DNA from: Tretioscincus oriximinensis
Taxonomy: Eukaryota > Chordata > Lepidosauria > Squamata > Gymnophthalmidae
Direction: 5' to 3'
NCBI GenBank assembly: GCA_022410635.1
Contig: JAJVDF010000253.1
Location: forward strand, 989,489-1,053,488
DNA: 64,000 bases
In this document: one piece after another, positions 21,301 through 32,625 of the stretch
Position numbering within the stretch: position 1 is the stretch's first letter
Layout of the letters: every line of letters starts with the position of its first letter
Made by a program: the position numbers and the translations under genes
The notes under the pieces: generated by a model
What the model saw: only the letters and a program-made list of their open reading frames with translations
What the model was told of the DNA's origin: nothing
Database searches by the model: none

Positions 21301-21699
21301 TTTTCTTACTCTATCATTCTGTGATATTCAGTCTTTTTCCACATGCAAATGAGGGGATCCAGCTGTTATAGTGCTAGGAAGGCCCATAATTACATTTCCC
21401 CCTGCTACCATTTCATGCAACGTCCGCAGTGCGATGTTCCAGTTTGCAGGAATTGCTGAGAGAAGATCAACCTCACTTTCTTTTGCCTGCCCTATTCCAG
21501 CTGAGATCAGAGGCTCCACAACATCATCTTCCATCAGCCCAAGAGGTCACACATATTCAGCAATCTACTTGCTGAAAAGGTCCGTTCTCGCAGAATTTCC
21601 AGCCACCGTTGTCTGTGCGATTTAACAGCTGGCATTTTGTAAAATCTGAAATAAAATTTCGTGGAGACATTCCACCATGAGAACATAGCAAAACCATTG

Positions 21700-21846
21700 G
21701 CTTTTGCCTTACAGAGAATGCTGGGAATTGTAGGATGGCATACAGTGAATCCTGGTATTTGTAGTAAGGCAAGCGCAGCAATGCTTTATGGTTCTCATCG
21801 TGTGACGAGATTGCCTGACTGTGTTGGAACAGCGTGGAAGCTTTAA
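21700..21846. repeat. Interspersed repeat with CCCAGCATTC / AAGGCAAG motifs
   Basis: AGAATGCTGGGAATTGTAGGATG, then GTAAGGCAAGCGCAGCAATGC and TTATGGTTCTCATCGTGTGACG. Related blocks occur at 48560-48775, 51415-51530, 53465-53530 and 56090-56170, in both orientations. The inverted sequence contains TACAATTCCCAGCATTCTC, close to the ZNF143/THAP11 binding motif. Probably a non-autonomous DNA transposon. Confidence 0.5.
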
Positions 21847-21917
21847 GGTAGGTGGCTGTGGATGGCGAACACATTTAAAAGCGAGGCAAACCATGTGTTG
21901 TAGAAGGGACCTTACTT

Positions 21918-21975
21918 ACATTTATATTCTGCTCAAATCCAAAGATCTCAGGGCAGATCATAATAAAAAAATCTC
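21918..21975 (-). repeat. L2-type 3' tail fragment
   Basis: TTTATATTCTGCTCAAATCC and AAGATCTCAGGGCAG are an inverted L2 tail of about 55 bases. Confidence 0.45.
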
Positions 21976-22302
21976 CATAAAACAGATTAAAATAGAACAA
22001 TTCATAACAGAACAGTGTGTCTTCAAAGAGGGGGAATTTGGGGCTGCACCCTGGGACTTTTAAATCACCTTCAAGCCTGAAGATCTGGACTGAAAAACCA
22101 GTTATTTTCTCCCTCTTTTTTCTGCTTTCAGTTCAGTTTTTCAGAACTGAAGATGGTTTAAAAGCATCCATGTGGGCGTAGTCACAGTAGAAATGCCTTC
22201 CAAATATGAGTGTGCAGTCAAGCCGTAATTATTAAATTTCAGCACCTGGACAGCTACACTCCCTTATAGGAGAATAAACAAATGTTTTATCCAGACATTG
22301 CT

Positions 22303-22370
22303 TACCGAGCCTTATTCTGGGCAAAGATTGACTGTCCACATGCCAGTGTAGACTATGGCAGGCCCCATTC
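22303..22370. mobile_element. MITE fragment (CCTGTCCCCACTGAG family)
   Basis: GAGCCTTATTCTGGGCAAAG and CCAGTGTAGACTATGGCAGG match the left arm of the complete copy at 47311. The right arm is missing. Confidence 0.55.
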
Positions 22371-22430
22371 GCTGGGTGGATTGCTGGACATGCATGAACT
22401 CACGGGGCAAATTCATCCTAATGTAAACAC

Positions 22431-23887
22431 CATTTTAGACTTGGTGTGGGAGGATTCTGAAGGTGTAAAGTAGTAAAGTGTCCCCACATCCTGCTGTTTT
22501 ATGTCTTTGAGATACAGACATCTTGTTGGGTAATGATGTTTTGGCTGAGTTGATCCTGTATGGGTGATGTTAAAATATAATCACGTAAGAAGCTTAGCAT
22601 CAACCTCTGCTTTGGGGCTTACAATGAATATTTGAGGCAGAAACCTGTCCAAACTCTTGAGATTCTTTCCCATACAAAATAATCTTGTTTCTCTAGCTAA
22701 CATCAAAAGCTTCAATTTCTCCTGGAACTGAATGGAACTTGGTCCAAGCAGAGGTGGGGAATTCGTGGCCATCCAGATGTTTCAGGTCACCAGTTTCCAG
22801 CAGATTCAGACTGCCTACAAAGGGTTTGAAGACAACAGAGACCACCGTCCACCAGTATCGATAGGACCCAAGGTTAATCAGTCATATTTTATGCAAAGTT
22901 TGGGTGGCAGTTTTCACTATATACCATCTGTTGTGTTATACTGATTTCCATCTGCAGGGTCTGTGGAATGCTAACTTGGGGATCAACAAATGGGGATGGA
23001 GAAACAGCAAATGAAACACATGCAAATGAGAACAAGCTATTACTCATCTACGACTATTTGGGTCTCCGAAGCACTTTGGCAAAGGGTACAGGCTTCTGAT
23101 CAGACGTCGATGATTTCATAATATACGCAACGGATTCAGAGTTGGCCAAATTCAAGCACACGAGAGCATGCAAATGCCCAGATTGATTTCTAATCCAAAA
23201 ATGTTGGGCCTGTGGCATGTCTTCATAGTGGGGCAAAGCAGGGAGCCTGTGGCTGAATGGCTTCAACCAGCTGAGAGCAGCAATAATCACCTAGTAATGA
23301 GCTGTGTGGAGTCTTACAGCTTTTCTGAAATGGAACAACACACACAGCACAAAGGCAGAAGGAATTCAAGGAAGCCCATTAGAGACATGGAGACAAATTA
23401 TACTTTCAACTCGTAGGGAAAACGTGTAAGGGTTCAGCAGAGCCATTGTAGATTTACATGGGTAAATTGCAGTGGAAAATTATCAAGAGTCGCAAAATCA
23501 ACAATGCGTCCAAAATGCAAAGCCTATTTATGGTGCAACCTTTTGTACAAAGGACCAGGGAGTAACGTTAACGGAGAATCTAAGCAATGGTGCATAGCAA
23601 ATACAGTTCATCTCAGGGAAAGCAATCATGAGACCAGCAAAAAATGTGAACTATGATTTCAAGGCGGCTTTCTGTCATTGTTTTTATTTGTTTGAAATAC
23701 TTTGGGGGGCAGGAGGAGCTCTGTTTCCTTTAATGTCGCACCTCTTAAGAAAGGCATTGCAAACATTTCCTGTAATATTTATCCCATTATATTGTTCTCT
23801 TCTTCTAACTTGCATTTGCACCCACTGGGATATCTAGGTAAAGACGAAGCACATCTGGACCAAGGGGTGCTTTTTAATAGAATGTTA
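22431..23887. other. No recognisable feature
   Basis: Non-repetitive sequence as far as I can see. All open frames are short and lack known motifs. Confidence 0.45.
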
Positions 23888-24112
23888 CTGCAGTCTGGTG
23901 TAATGGTTAGAGTGTCAGACTCTTATCTGGAATTCTCAGGATTGATTCTGCACTCCTCTGTGACCCAGGGTTACTCACAGTTCTTGGGAGCTCTCTCAGC
24001 CCCACATACTTCACATGCTATCTGTTGTGAGGGAAAGAAAGACAGTTATGTAAGCTGCTTTGGTCCCTTCAAGTTGAAAAAAGTGGGGTATAAAAACTTC
24101 TTCTCCTCCTGT
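23888..24112 (+). repeat. tRNA-derived SINE (Sauria-SINE-like)
   Basis: The head GTCTGGTGTAATGGTTAGAG and GATTGATTCTGCACTCC resemble tRNA A and B boxes. The body is GTGACCCAGGG...CAGTTCTTGGGAGCTCTCTC. The tail is GTAAGCTGCTTTGGTCCCTT and GTGGGGTATAAAAACTTC. The head differs from the GATAGCTCAGTTGC subfamily, but the tail is shared. Confidence 0.75.
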
Positions 24113-24412
24113 TTCTCATGCTGATCTAATATGTACTTTTAATCCATCTTCAGTCCCAAAGAATTGAACTAAATTGGGGAAGCAAGGATATTTTCCCTAG
24201 TTTAGTTCAGTTTTTCAGGACTGAAATGGATTAAAAGTATGTGACCAAAAAGCCTTGAACCATCCAAACAGAGAATAACTCATGGTTCCACATCAGAGCC
24301 AACTAGCTTGTAGCTCCCAGCATTCCACTTACAGCTCCCAATATTCCACTTACTAAACCAAACAGAATACTGAGAATTGTAGTCCGGGTACATATGTTTG
24401 TATACCAGTTTG

Positions 24413-24680
24413 ACATAAGAGCAGCCCTGCCAAACTGGGCCAGAGCTCATCCTGTCCAGCATTCTGCCTCACACAGTGGTCTACCATTTGCACCCGTTGC
24501 TCCAGCTTCAAAATTGCAAAACTCTCACCTGCTCTTGGCTGTCTACAAATGTTACTTCAGGAATCCTGCCTGTTGCTCCATCTTAGAGGCAGTATCAAGG
24601 GAGCCATCCTAGTAACTACCGATAACTTTGATAAATTTGTCTAATCCTTTCTTCAAATCATCAACTCTTCTGAAAGTTAA
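24413..24680 (-). repeat. Diverged L3-type LINE 3' end
   Basis: CATAAGAGCAGCCCTGCCAA, CCAGCATTCTGCCTCACACA, GGAATCCTGCCTGTTGCTCC and CTAATCCTTTCTTCAAATC correspond block by block to the younger L3-type copies but are far more diverged. It forms an older subfamily with 3799 and 41826. Confidence 0.6.
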
Positions 24681-24694
24681 TTCTACAGACCGTT

Positions 24695-25811
24695 GTCTGT
24701 CTATCTGCATTTCTTTAACACCCTATACCCAAAGGTCTTAGGATGATTAACAATAAAATCCAGATTAATATATGAAAGGCCGGATTTAGGGCAGCATAAT
24801 AGCTGTTCCAAGACCACCACCTTTCCACAGTCATATAAAGATGGGGCATGGGAAATCAAGCTTCATTGTTTGGTTAGGGAGGTTGTTTCCATCTTACTCA
24901 GCTCCAGAACTTTGGAGGTTGCTGACTTTGATACTGTTGAATTCGTAGCAGCCAAGCTGAGCTCCAGGGATAGAACCAATCATTGCAATGGATATCACTG
25001 GAAGCAGGCAAAGGTGTTTTGATTCACTGTAGCCTGACACTTGTAGAGGTGTAACGGGGGGTTGCTCACCACGTTATTAAGATGCCTGCACATCTGAGGC
25101 AGCCGTAGCATCAGAATATGGACACGTGTAAAATCTGACTCCCATCAAGAACTTACACAGAGGCCATAAACTTAGATCGTGAGGCAAGATCCAGGAGGTC
25201 CATGTGGGTCATGGAAGCCTCCAGAGCACCTCTGTGCAGCAGTTTTTATTGACTCCAAACAGAAGGCGTGTAAAGAAAGAGTGATGTCAGAAAGTGGGAG
25301 TTCAGAAGGTGTGGTTTGGGGCGGACCGGAGGTGGGTCCAGGTTGTGACACCTGTGTGACGTATCTCCCTCCTTTCAAGAGGCTCAGCCTGTGTCAGGAA
25401 GTAACCAAATATGGGTATGGTTTGAGCAATACAAGATTGACCCTTTAGGCTTCCATGACCTGTGACCGGTCATTCACCCCAAGGTAAAGGGAAGGACAAA
25501 AGACTTCCTCTAGACTTTCCAGGCAATTGATTCATGCCATTAATCCGTGGCTACAGATACAATGGGTGCCCTTTGAGACAATGGGCTAAGGAGTACTGCT
25601 AAATGGGAATTGTTTCAGGGCAGGAAGAGAGAGATTAGCTCTCTTGCAACGCCCTGTACTGGAAATTTTCCCAAAATTTTACATTCAAGCTTGCCTGGGC
25701 TTCTGGGGACCAATTCTTGTATATATTTATATCAAATATATTTATGCCAATTAATATATCACGTATGGTGAACCCCTACAGTGGTGAATCTTTTAATAGT
25801 CCATTTTGGAT
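24695..25811. other. L2 tail remnant, otherwise unremarkable
   Basis: 24703-24775 is an inverted L2 tail (CCTATACCCAAAGGTCTTAG, TTAACAATAAAATCC). The remaining kilobase holds no feature I can support. Confidence 0.45.
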
Positions 25812-26245
25812 TTTTTTTAATTTATATTTATTTAAAATGATTTACATTCTGCTCTTCACCATTAGTCCCAGGACAGGTAACATAAGATCCCTCCCTCCAT
25901 GAAAGGACGGAACAAAGATGGAGCTGTTTAAGAGTCAAAAGTCTGGGTTTGGTGGTACATTTTAACCAGGCACTGAGAACTATACAGTGTAGGCAACTGG
26001 CAGGCCTCTAGAAGGAGGGTGTTCCAAAGTGTAAGAACTACCACAAAGAAGGCCCTCTTACTTGCCCCTACCCTTGCATCTCTGAAAGTGGAGGAACAAC
26101 CAGAAGGGCTTCTCCTTCAGATCCTAATGCTTGGGATGACCAATATGGGAGAAGGCACTCTTTCAGATAAGCCACGTTGGGTAATACCCCAAATGGTTGG
26201 TTCTGATTTAGTATGTCTGAGAGTGATCCATCGCTAATTCCTGTG
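25812..26245 (-). mobile_element. L2-clade LINE 3' end
   Basis: On the minus strand the decayed frame carries the C-terminal block with GSEGEALLVVP, and further codons around GAAGGCCCTCTTACTTGCCC. The 3' tail is inverted as CACCATTAGTCCCAGGACAG with ATTTATATTTATT. Close relatives of this inverted segment are at 49875-50200 and 52398-52742. Confidence 0.65.
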
Positions 26246-27110
26246 AAGCTGATCTTTTGTGTAATTTGACAGCCCAGACAGTGTGGAGCCTGCATTGTCT
26301 CAACCACTCAGACTGGCAAAGAGACACTTCTTGCAAAGTAGATTGTGCCAAGATCTCCATTCACTCTTGAGCTTGGCACACAAGGGCATCAATAAGACTG
26401 ACAGTTCTTGCTGCCACACTGGATCTGCTCATGCGCTTTCAGCAAAATTACATACACACACAGGCAAAAGAAAAAGAAAAAGTAAGGATCAGTAGATTTG
26501 AACAACAAAAAAGGCAGGAACTAGGAAACCATGGCTGCTTCCACACAAGACTTTCCCAAACTGAGCATTGTTCTATGTCATCCGCTGGAATGCAGTGAGG
26601 ACTGTGTGGAGTGTAAGACAACTAGTGCTTGAAACATGTTCAACAGAATTTCAATGGCTGAAAACATGCAGGATTGTTAAAGGGAGCCAACAAAGTATTC
26701 TGAATTGCACCCTCAATGCACGTCCACATAAAGCAAAGGCACTTGCCTTTACATTGGGCTCAACAATCTGCCATGGGTGGGCTCGTCAAAACCAAAGCAA
26801 AACATGGTGAAGGGCTTTTTGTGGACAACTGAAGGTGCATGGAAGGAGGAAAAGGAACAACGCTTTCTTAAGTGTCTCCAAAGCATTCACAAACACAACC
26901 ATTAAGTATGTTCAAACATAATTGGGAGTCATACACAATGAGAAGCTATGCTCACAGATGTTCTCCTCTCTTAAGCCAGGGAAGATGGTTGATAAGAGGA
27001 GCAGGGAATGACAAGCTCAACGGTCAGTCACTGGAGGACAGCAACTGGGGTAGGAAGGAGCACAGGAAGAATTTCTTCTGCAGAGCATCAGGCATGAGGA
27101 ATCTACATCA
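26246..27110. other. No recognisable feature
   Basis: A CACACA/AAGAAA short run lies near 26453-26482. I saw nothing else. Confidence 0.4.
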
Positions 27111-27428
27111 TAAGAACATAAGAACATAAGAAGAGCCATACTGGATCAGGCCACAGCCCATCGAGTCCAGCATTCTGTGTCACACAAAGGCCCACCAGAT
27201 GCACCTGGGCAGTCCGAACAGAGGAAAGCAAAATATGCTGCTCCTGTTCGTGACTCCCTGCAAATGGTATTTCAAAAGTCCTGCCTGTTGCTCCATCCCG
27301 GAGGCTACATCCAGACAACTATCTTAGTATCCATTTATACCCTTAGTGTCCATAAACCTGTCTAGTCCTGTCTTGAAACTATCCAAGCTGTTAGCTACCA
27401 CTACCTCTTCAGGAAGTAAATTCCACAG
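27111..27428 (-). mobile_element. CR1/L3-clade LINE 3' end
   Basis: Minus strand: the last ORF2 codons (NLLPEEVVVANSLDSFKTG, 27363-27425), then the complete 3' UTR and three TTCTTATG units at 27111-27130. The LINE sequence breaks off at a 70-base tandem duplication beginning at 27429. Confidence 0.85.
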
Positions 27429-27568
27429 GCCGATGACCCTCTGGGTGAAAAAAATCACCTTGGTCTGTCCCATTTGCAGAGCTACATTGGTGGGTGGGGC
27501 CGATGACCCTCTGGGTGGAAACATCACCTTGGTCTGTCCCATTTGCAGAGCTACATTGGTGGGTGGGG
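27429..27568. repeat. 70-bp tandem duplication across the LINE edge
   Basis: 27429-27498 and 27499-27568 are two copies of one 70-base unit with few differences. Each starts with LINE-derived GCCGATGACCCTCTGGGTG and continues with non-LINE TCACCTTGGTCTGTCCC and GAGCTACATTGGTGGGTGGG. The duplication therefore happened after the LINE fragment was joined to the foreign sequence. Confidence 0.8.
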
Positions 27569-27760
27569 CAAAAAGTCACGTGACCAGGGCCAGATTTGGG
27601 GTATATGAGACCCAGGGCTGCAAAAACTTTTAGCCCTCCCCCCCAAACACTTCCAGGTGGGACAGTAAGTGATGTCATTTCTGGGGCAGGACAGGAAGTG
27701 ATGCTACTCCATGTGCCATTCCCAGAAGCAGATTCCAGAAGTGACATCATTTGCCCTATG
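27569..27760 (+). repeat. Repeat with GGAAGTGATG / TGACATCATTT motifs
   Basis: It has AAGTGATGTCATTTCTGGGGC, CATTCCCAGAAGCAGATTCC and AGAAGTGACATCATTTG, shared with 1545-1755 and 42838-42985. It also has CACGTGACC at the start. The family is not identified. Confidence 0.5.
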
Positions 27761-28772
27761 CTCTCTGTCTCCTACTCTCAGCTGCCAATGCAAGGGCTAC
27801 GGTACCTGCCTGGGGCAGATAGGCAAAGCAGAACACAGACAGACAGGTGGCAGCGCATGCAGAGCAGCAGAGCAACAATACAATAGTGCATGGCAGTAGC
27901 AGCTCGTGGTGGTGTCTGGAACATGTTCAGTACATGTCTGCTACTTCTGGGACATGCCCAGTAGATGCAACTGGGAGAAATTAAAACAACCAGAAATTTA
28001 TCATCCCCAATAAATAGCCACCAACCTGCTGCCCAGGGCTTTAGCTCTTGTAGCACCTGCACAGGATCCAGCTCTGCATGTGACCAAAAAGGGCAGGGAA
28101 GAAACAAAGGAATGGGTGGAGCTAGACTGATGCTGCACCATCCAAAGAATTCCCCTGTATGAGTTTTGCAAGATGCTCTGCTTTGGCTTCATACCTTAAC
28201 TGCTGGGACTGCTGCCAGGGACTGCTCCAAACAGGTGAGAATAATCCACCCAAAGTTGAGTTACTTTTCTTTGCACTTTACCTCAATTGGAAGTGTGCCT
28301 TCTGGCTGGCAGGGAGTCCCAATGAGATACCGCAAAGGTGGGCAAAGTTTTGCTGTTGCTGGTGGAAATTCCAGATGAACTCCTGTGGTTCAGTCCTTCA
28401 GTCATGGTCCACCCATTGGTAACAACTCAGCAGGGCCTCAACTGCTCCCCATAGCCTGCCCAGACCCCTGTTTGTTACACCCAATGTTACACCCATTTTT
28501 CCAAAGGACCTCACAAAATAAGACATATACAATCAATAAAACATTCAACAACCTCCCATAAAACTTCTCCCCCACCCCACCTAGATTCACTCTAAGGAAT
28601 CAAAAAGAAAAGTTTTTAGCTTCCTTCGAAAAAGGACTCTATCTACTCATCCAAACCCCAGTCGTCACCCTTCTCTTCTTTGGCCCCAGAATTCCCTTAG
28701 TATGTGAATGATGTATTTCAGCTTCAGGCTCTGCCCTTCCAATCAGCAGCCACAGTGTACTTCCTCTGTTTC
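27761..28772. other. No gene; one small repeat piece
   Basis: 28490-28560 (CCAAAGGACCTCACAAAATA, CATATACAATCAATAAAA) is related to the insertion at 14241-14328. Otherwise the stretch holds nothing I recognise. Confidence 0.45.
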
Positions 28773-29078
28773 ACTCAAAATGGCCTCCACGTTACAGGAC
28801 ACCAGAGCCATCCATGAGGTGAACCTGGAGATTAAAGCTCATTTGAATGGGTCACCCAAAATGGCCACCACACATGTGCAAAGGGTCGCAGGTGAATTCA
28901 CCTTTGAGCTATGGCCCCAAATGTCAGGTGAAGGTTCTGGGTCACCAGAGACACCCATGAGGCAAATTTGGACATTAAAGCTCATTTTAATGGCTCACTC
29001 AAAATGGCAGCCACAAATGTCCAAGTTGAATTCCATTTTGAATTATATCCCCAAATGTCAGGTGAAGTTTCAGGGTCA
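28773..29078 (+). repeat. Short tandem array, ~142-bp unit, with AAAATGGC motifs
   Basis: Three imperfect units begin with CACTCAAAATGGCCTCCAC (28773), CACCCAAAATGGCCACCAC (28854) and CACTCAAAATGGCAGCCAC (28996). Shared inner blocks are CCCCAAATGTCAGGTGAAG, GGCAAATTTGGA and ATTAAAGCTCATTT. The first unit is shortened. The third is split by the L1 and resumes at 30553. The AAAATGGCNNCC motif is like a YY1 site. Confidence 0.7.
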
Positions 29079-29101
29079 TTTCCCATGCCTGAAAACTTAT
29101 T

Positions 29102-30407
29102 ATGAGACATTGCAGATACAAAAAATTGATAGAATTAGAATTCGAGGATACCCCAAAATGGGTGAGGGTAGAAAGAGTGTTGAACAAAGCAGAATTTATC
29201 TCTTTGCTCTCAACGGACATAGAAAGAGACCAAAGGAGGTGGTGGCTTCCCCCTTTAGAACAAACGTGGAGAATATGGAAAGGTAACCATAATAAATTAA
29301 TAACAGCTACCGTTATGGTGGCCTCAATAAAAATAATCAATCCCACAGGGGAGCACAACTTGGCAAGGTACATGACCCAAATAAAATTGAGAAGACTGAG
29401 GGAATTGTTTGACATAAATGGCAACCCCAAGACAATAGCACAACTACGAGAACTTAATCCATTGTCCCACAATTGGATGGCCATGATGGCTATCAGGACA
29501 TATATTAATAGACCCTCAATAAAAGCCATTATGAACCAACATCCGTCGGAATTTGAAGAAGTAGTGCTAGAAAAATTAAATAAGCAAAGAGGAGTGACGG
29601 GAAAAATATACTTACTTTTGATAAGAGCTAAATATAAGAACCAAAACACTCTAAGGTTAATTTGGGAAAGAGATGTAACTTTCACGCAGGAGGTGTGGGA
29701 TGGATGGGTTAGAGACATTTGTAAGATCAAAAGTAATAAGATAAGAGAATTACAAATGAAAATTTTAACACGGTGGTACCGGACGCCATCACAGATCTCA
29801 CATATGGGGAATTTTTCACCTTTTTGTTGGCACGGGTGCCAGGTGATAGGAAGTTTTTTTCATATGTGGTACAACTGTAGGTATTTTTCAGAGAAATAGC
29901 CGTGTTAGTCTAGCATCTGAAGAAGTAGACCTGTCTACGAAAGCTTATGCCAACCACTTTTCTCTAGTCTCAAAGTGCTGCTAGCCCCTTAACTGTAGGT
30001 ATGTGGGGCAATGGTGGGATTTAATTTTTAATGAGATACGTATTATTTTGGGGATTAATTTGAGTAAAAGTCCCTCCTTGCTATTGATGAATAGAGTTGA
30101 ATACCTTCATTTACACTCCTCTGAAAAATATATAGTAGAAAAATCTATTTGGGCAGCACAGTTGACTCTGGCGAGAGGATGGAAAGATAGAAGTAAATGG
30201 ACGTTGGGTCAATGGTATGAGTATATGTCTGAATTTTTATTATTTGATGTACTGCGAGAAAAACGTTTAATAAATATGGGTCTATTACAGAGGACTACAT
30301 GGGAAAGGAACTGGCGGGAAATCTTGGCCCTTGGTGTAAATTTCAACAGAAATGCTATGTTGGCTCATACTATTGCTATGATATCTGATTTAAGAACTAT
30401 GATTTAA
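29102..30407 (+). pseudogene. L1 ORF2 C-terminal region, interrupted
   Basis: The frame 29102-29884 encodes the post-RT part of an L1 ORF2 protein: ILTRWYRTP, then a Cys/His cluster CWHGCQVIGSFFHMWYNC that fits the C-X3-C-X7-H-X4-C pattern of mammalian L1 ORF2. The frame resumes at 30003 (VGQWWDLIFNEI-like start) and ends at 30407 with a stop. The nested 106-base insertion plus its 12-base duplication (118 in all) is the only break seen between the two halves. Endonuclease and reverse transcriptase domains are absent because of 5' truncation, so the copy is dead. Confidence 0.85.
29885..29990 (+). mobile_element. 106-bp element nested in L1, with 12-bp duplication
   Basis: AACTGTAGGTAT flanks it on both sides (29873-29884 and 29991-30002). 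The insert starts CAGAGAAATAGCCGTGTTAG, goes into GCATCTGAAGAAGTAGACC and ACGAAAGCTTATGCCA, and ends GCTGCTAGCCCCTT. It is the best-bounded copy of the unclassified GAAGAAGTAGAC repeat and defines one of its ends. Confidence 0.85.
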
Positions 30408-30600
30408 TGTGTAAATATGTATATATGATCTCCCGGGGTGGGTGGGAAGGGTGTATGTACTTTGTCGTTTAGTGTTTTGTTTAGTATGTTTTGTTTTGTT
30501 TATGTTGTATTATACATGTAAAACAAATAAAAATCATTTAAAAAAAAAAAGGTTCAGGGTCACAAGAGACATCCATTAGGCAAATTTGGAGACTAAATCT

Positions 30601-31451
30601 AGGCTGACCAGATGACCCCTTTTGGGGGTGGGTGGGTTTGAAACTGGGAGACACCCCAAAACTGGGTTTTCAAAATCCTGCAAAAATCCTGCGTTCTCTA
30701 TGAAGCTCCACACATGGGACAGGTGTCTCATTCCTAAATTTTGAAAATGTGCCAATTTTGAGAGACTTTTTCCTTTCCCCTGTATGTTGCAGTGCATGCT
30801 GGGTCAGCGCATGTCATTATGCAAATTAGCAACTGCTCCAGAGTTCTAGTCCTACCTAGACTAGAAAGTAGGGGTCCTAACCCAGGTAGGCTTTGTCTTT
30901 CTCACTGCCTGAATATTGAGAAGAGCTTTTGACTTTTCACTGTCATGTTCTGCCATTTTGAAGGAGGGGTGAAATTTGGATTAAAGCTAAAGTGTGACCA
31001 TGAGTATACAAAAGGAACAGTGTCTGCTGGTTTCTGGTCCATGAATTTCTTCTGATAATTCCCTCCATGCCCACTTTTCTCCAGCAAAGGCCACCTGAAG
31101 CTGCAGTTGTGCCAATGAAATGGCATCTTGCCCTAAATCAGAATGTTTCCCAATGGACCTCTACCCTGGTCCATGTGGGAATCACAAACACATAAGGACC
31201 CAATTTAATGGTGTAATCCAACCATGAGGTCTGCAGCTGTTCCAGGGCCACCAGGATACCTTGTGGTCCAATGTACAGTTTGGTGGCTTTCTCGGTAGTT
31301 CCCAAGGAAGTGCCACTAAAATGGAAGTAAATCCATTCCAATAATGGCCCACCTGGAAACTGCCTAGTTTAAACCACATTTCAAGTTTTACCCCATAGTA
31401 CAGACAGGATCTAGGAAAAGCGGAATTAGGATTTTGGTTTCTGGATCTGGC
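30601..31451. other. No recognisable feature
   Basis: After the resumed tandem unit ends near 30600, I saw neither repeats nor exons until the ATT microsatellite. Confidence 0.4.
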
Positions 31452-31606
<155 letters not shown>

Positions 31607-31673
31607 ATACAGCAAATGAGATAATTATGCTGGATCTCGTATATTATCATAAGTTAGATGCTTCCCAAGCATC

Positions 31674-31699
31674 TGGATGATGATGATGATGATGATGAT

Positions 31700-31733
<34 letters not shown>

Positions 31734-31990
31734 TTTATTTACTTGCATTTCTATTCTGCCCTATACCCAAAAGTGCCAAGTTGGACTAGTTCAGGTAAAG
31801 ACTGGTTCAGGTAAAGACAAGGTACAGTGTAGGTGCCTGATGCATCTCAGAGAAGAGAACATTTCAGCACCAACCCAGGGGCAACCACAAAGAAGGCTCT
31901 TCCATGTGTCTGCCTGACTTTGATAGTGATGGTGGTAGGATCATAAAGACAGCCTCATTGAAAGATCTTAAGGTCTATCAATACTGCAAG
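31674..31990 (-). repeat. (GAT)n microsatellite and adjoining L2 fragment
   Basis: 31674-31732 is (GAT)n, broken once. From 31735, TTTATTTACTTGCATTTCTA, CTGCCCTATACCC and further GGCAACCACAAAGAAGG-like blocks form an inverted, old L2 3' end up to about 31990. Confidence 0.65.
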
Positions 31991-32387
31991 GTAGGTCACC
32001 TAATGGGAGCCTGGTGGTGATGGGTTGGGTTATTTCCCATGGCGTCTGCCAGGTGGTTTGGAGGTGGCATCTCATGATTGGAAACAGGCTCCTTCCTCCT
32101 CCTTCCTGTCAAAGCATGGCCACAACATGGCAGTGCCTGGAGAATGCCACCATTTCTCCATAAACGCCTCCGGCTTTCCAGTGAACATTCAAACAGCTCC
32201 TGAGATAACTGGAATATTCATTCCCATTACTGCCTAGGGCCCCCCTGAAAACAGAAAAAGAGCACCCAGGAGTGACTATCAGGAGTCACTATTTCCCCTA
32301 GAAGGACTCCTTTCAATGACTTAAGATGTTGCCAGCAGCTTCAGTTTGTTGGATTGAAGTTAATGTATTTTGTAAAATCCTTTACTG

Positions 32388-32625
32388 TGCCTGGTGTAAT
32401 GGTTAGAGTGTCAGACAGACTCTTATCTCAAGGTCTCTCGGTTTGATTCTGCACTCTTCCATAAATGCCAGCTGGGCGGCCTTGGGCGAATCACAGTCCT
32501 TTGAAGTTTCTCTGCCTACTTGATAAGGTGTCTGTTGTGAAGAGCAGAACAGAAGGTTATGTAAGCCACTTTGATCCCCCTCGGGTTCAAAAAAGCAAAC
32601 TCTTCTTATACTCTTTAAACGCTTT
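32388..32625 (+). repeat. tRNA-derived SINE (Sauria-SINE-like)
   Basis: CTGGTGTAATGGTTAGAGTG and CGGTTTGATTCTGCACTC are tRNA-like A/B regions. CAGCTGGGCGGCCTTGGGC, GTAAGCCACTTTGATCCCCC and an (A/CTT) end follow the order of the copy at 23888. Confidence 0.75.

Larger units (their letters stand above)
29079..30552 (+). mobile_element. 5'-truncated L1 LINE with target-site duplication
   Basis: TTCAGGGTCA is present at 29069-29078 and again at 30553-30562, after a 3' poly-A following AAATAAAAATCATTT. This is a target-primed insertion of an L1 truncated at its 5' end. It holds the C-terminal part of ORF2, broken by a nested element at 29885-29990, and a 3' UTR of about 140 bases. The host sequence is the tandem array described at 28773. 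Confidence 0.85.

Noticed and set aside
23702..24124. 140-codon open frame
   Set aside because: Its second half is a SINE read in a chance frame; the first half has no motif.
28708..29286. 192-codon open frame
   Set aside because: It runs across the junction from the tandem array into the L1 in a frame other than that of L1 ORF2, so it is fortuitous.
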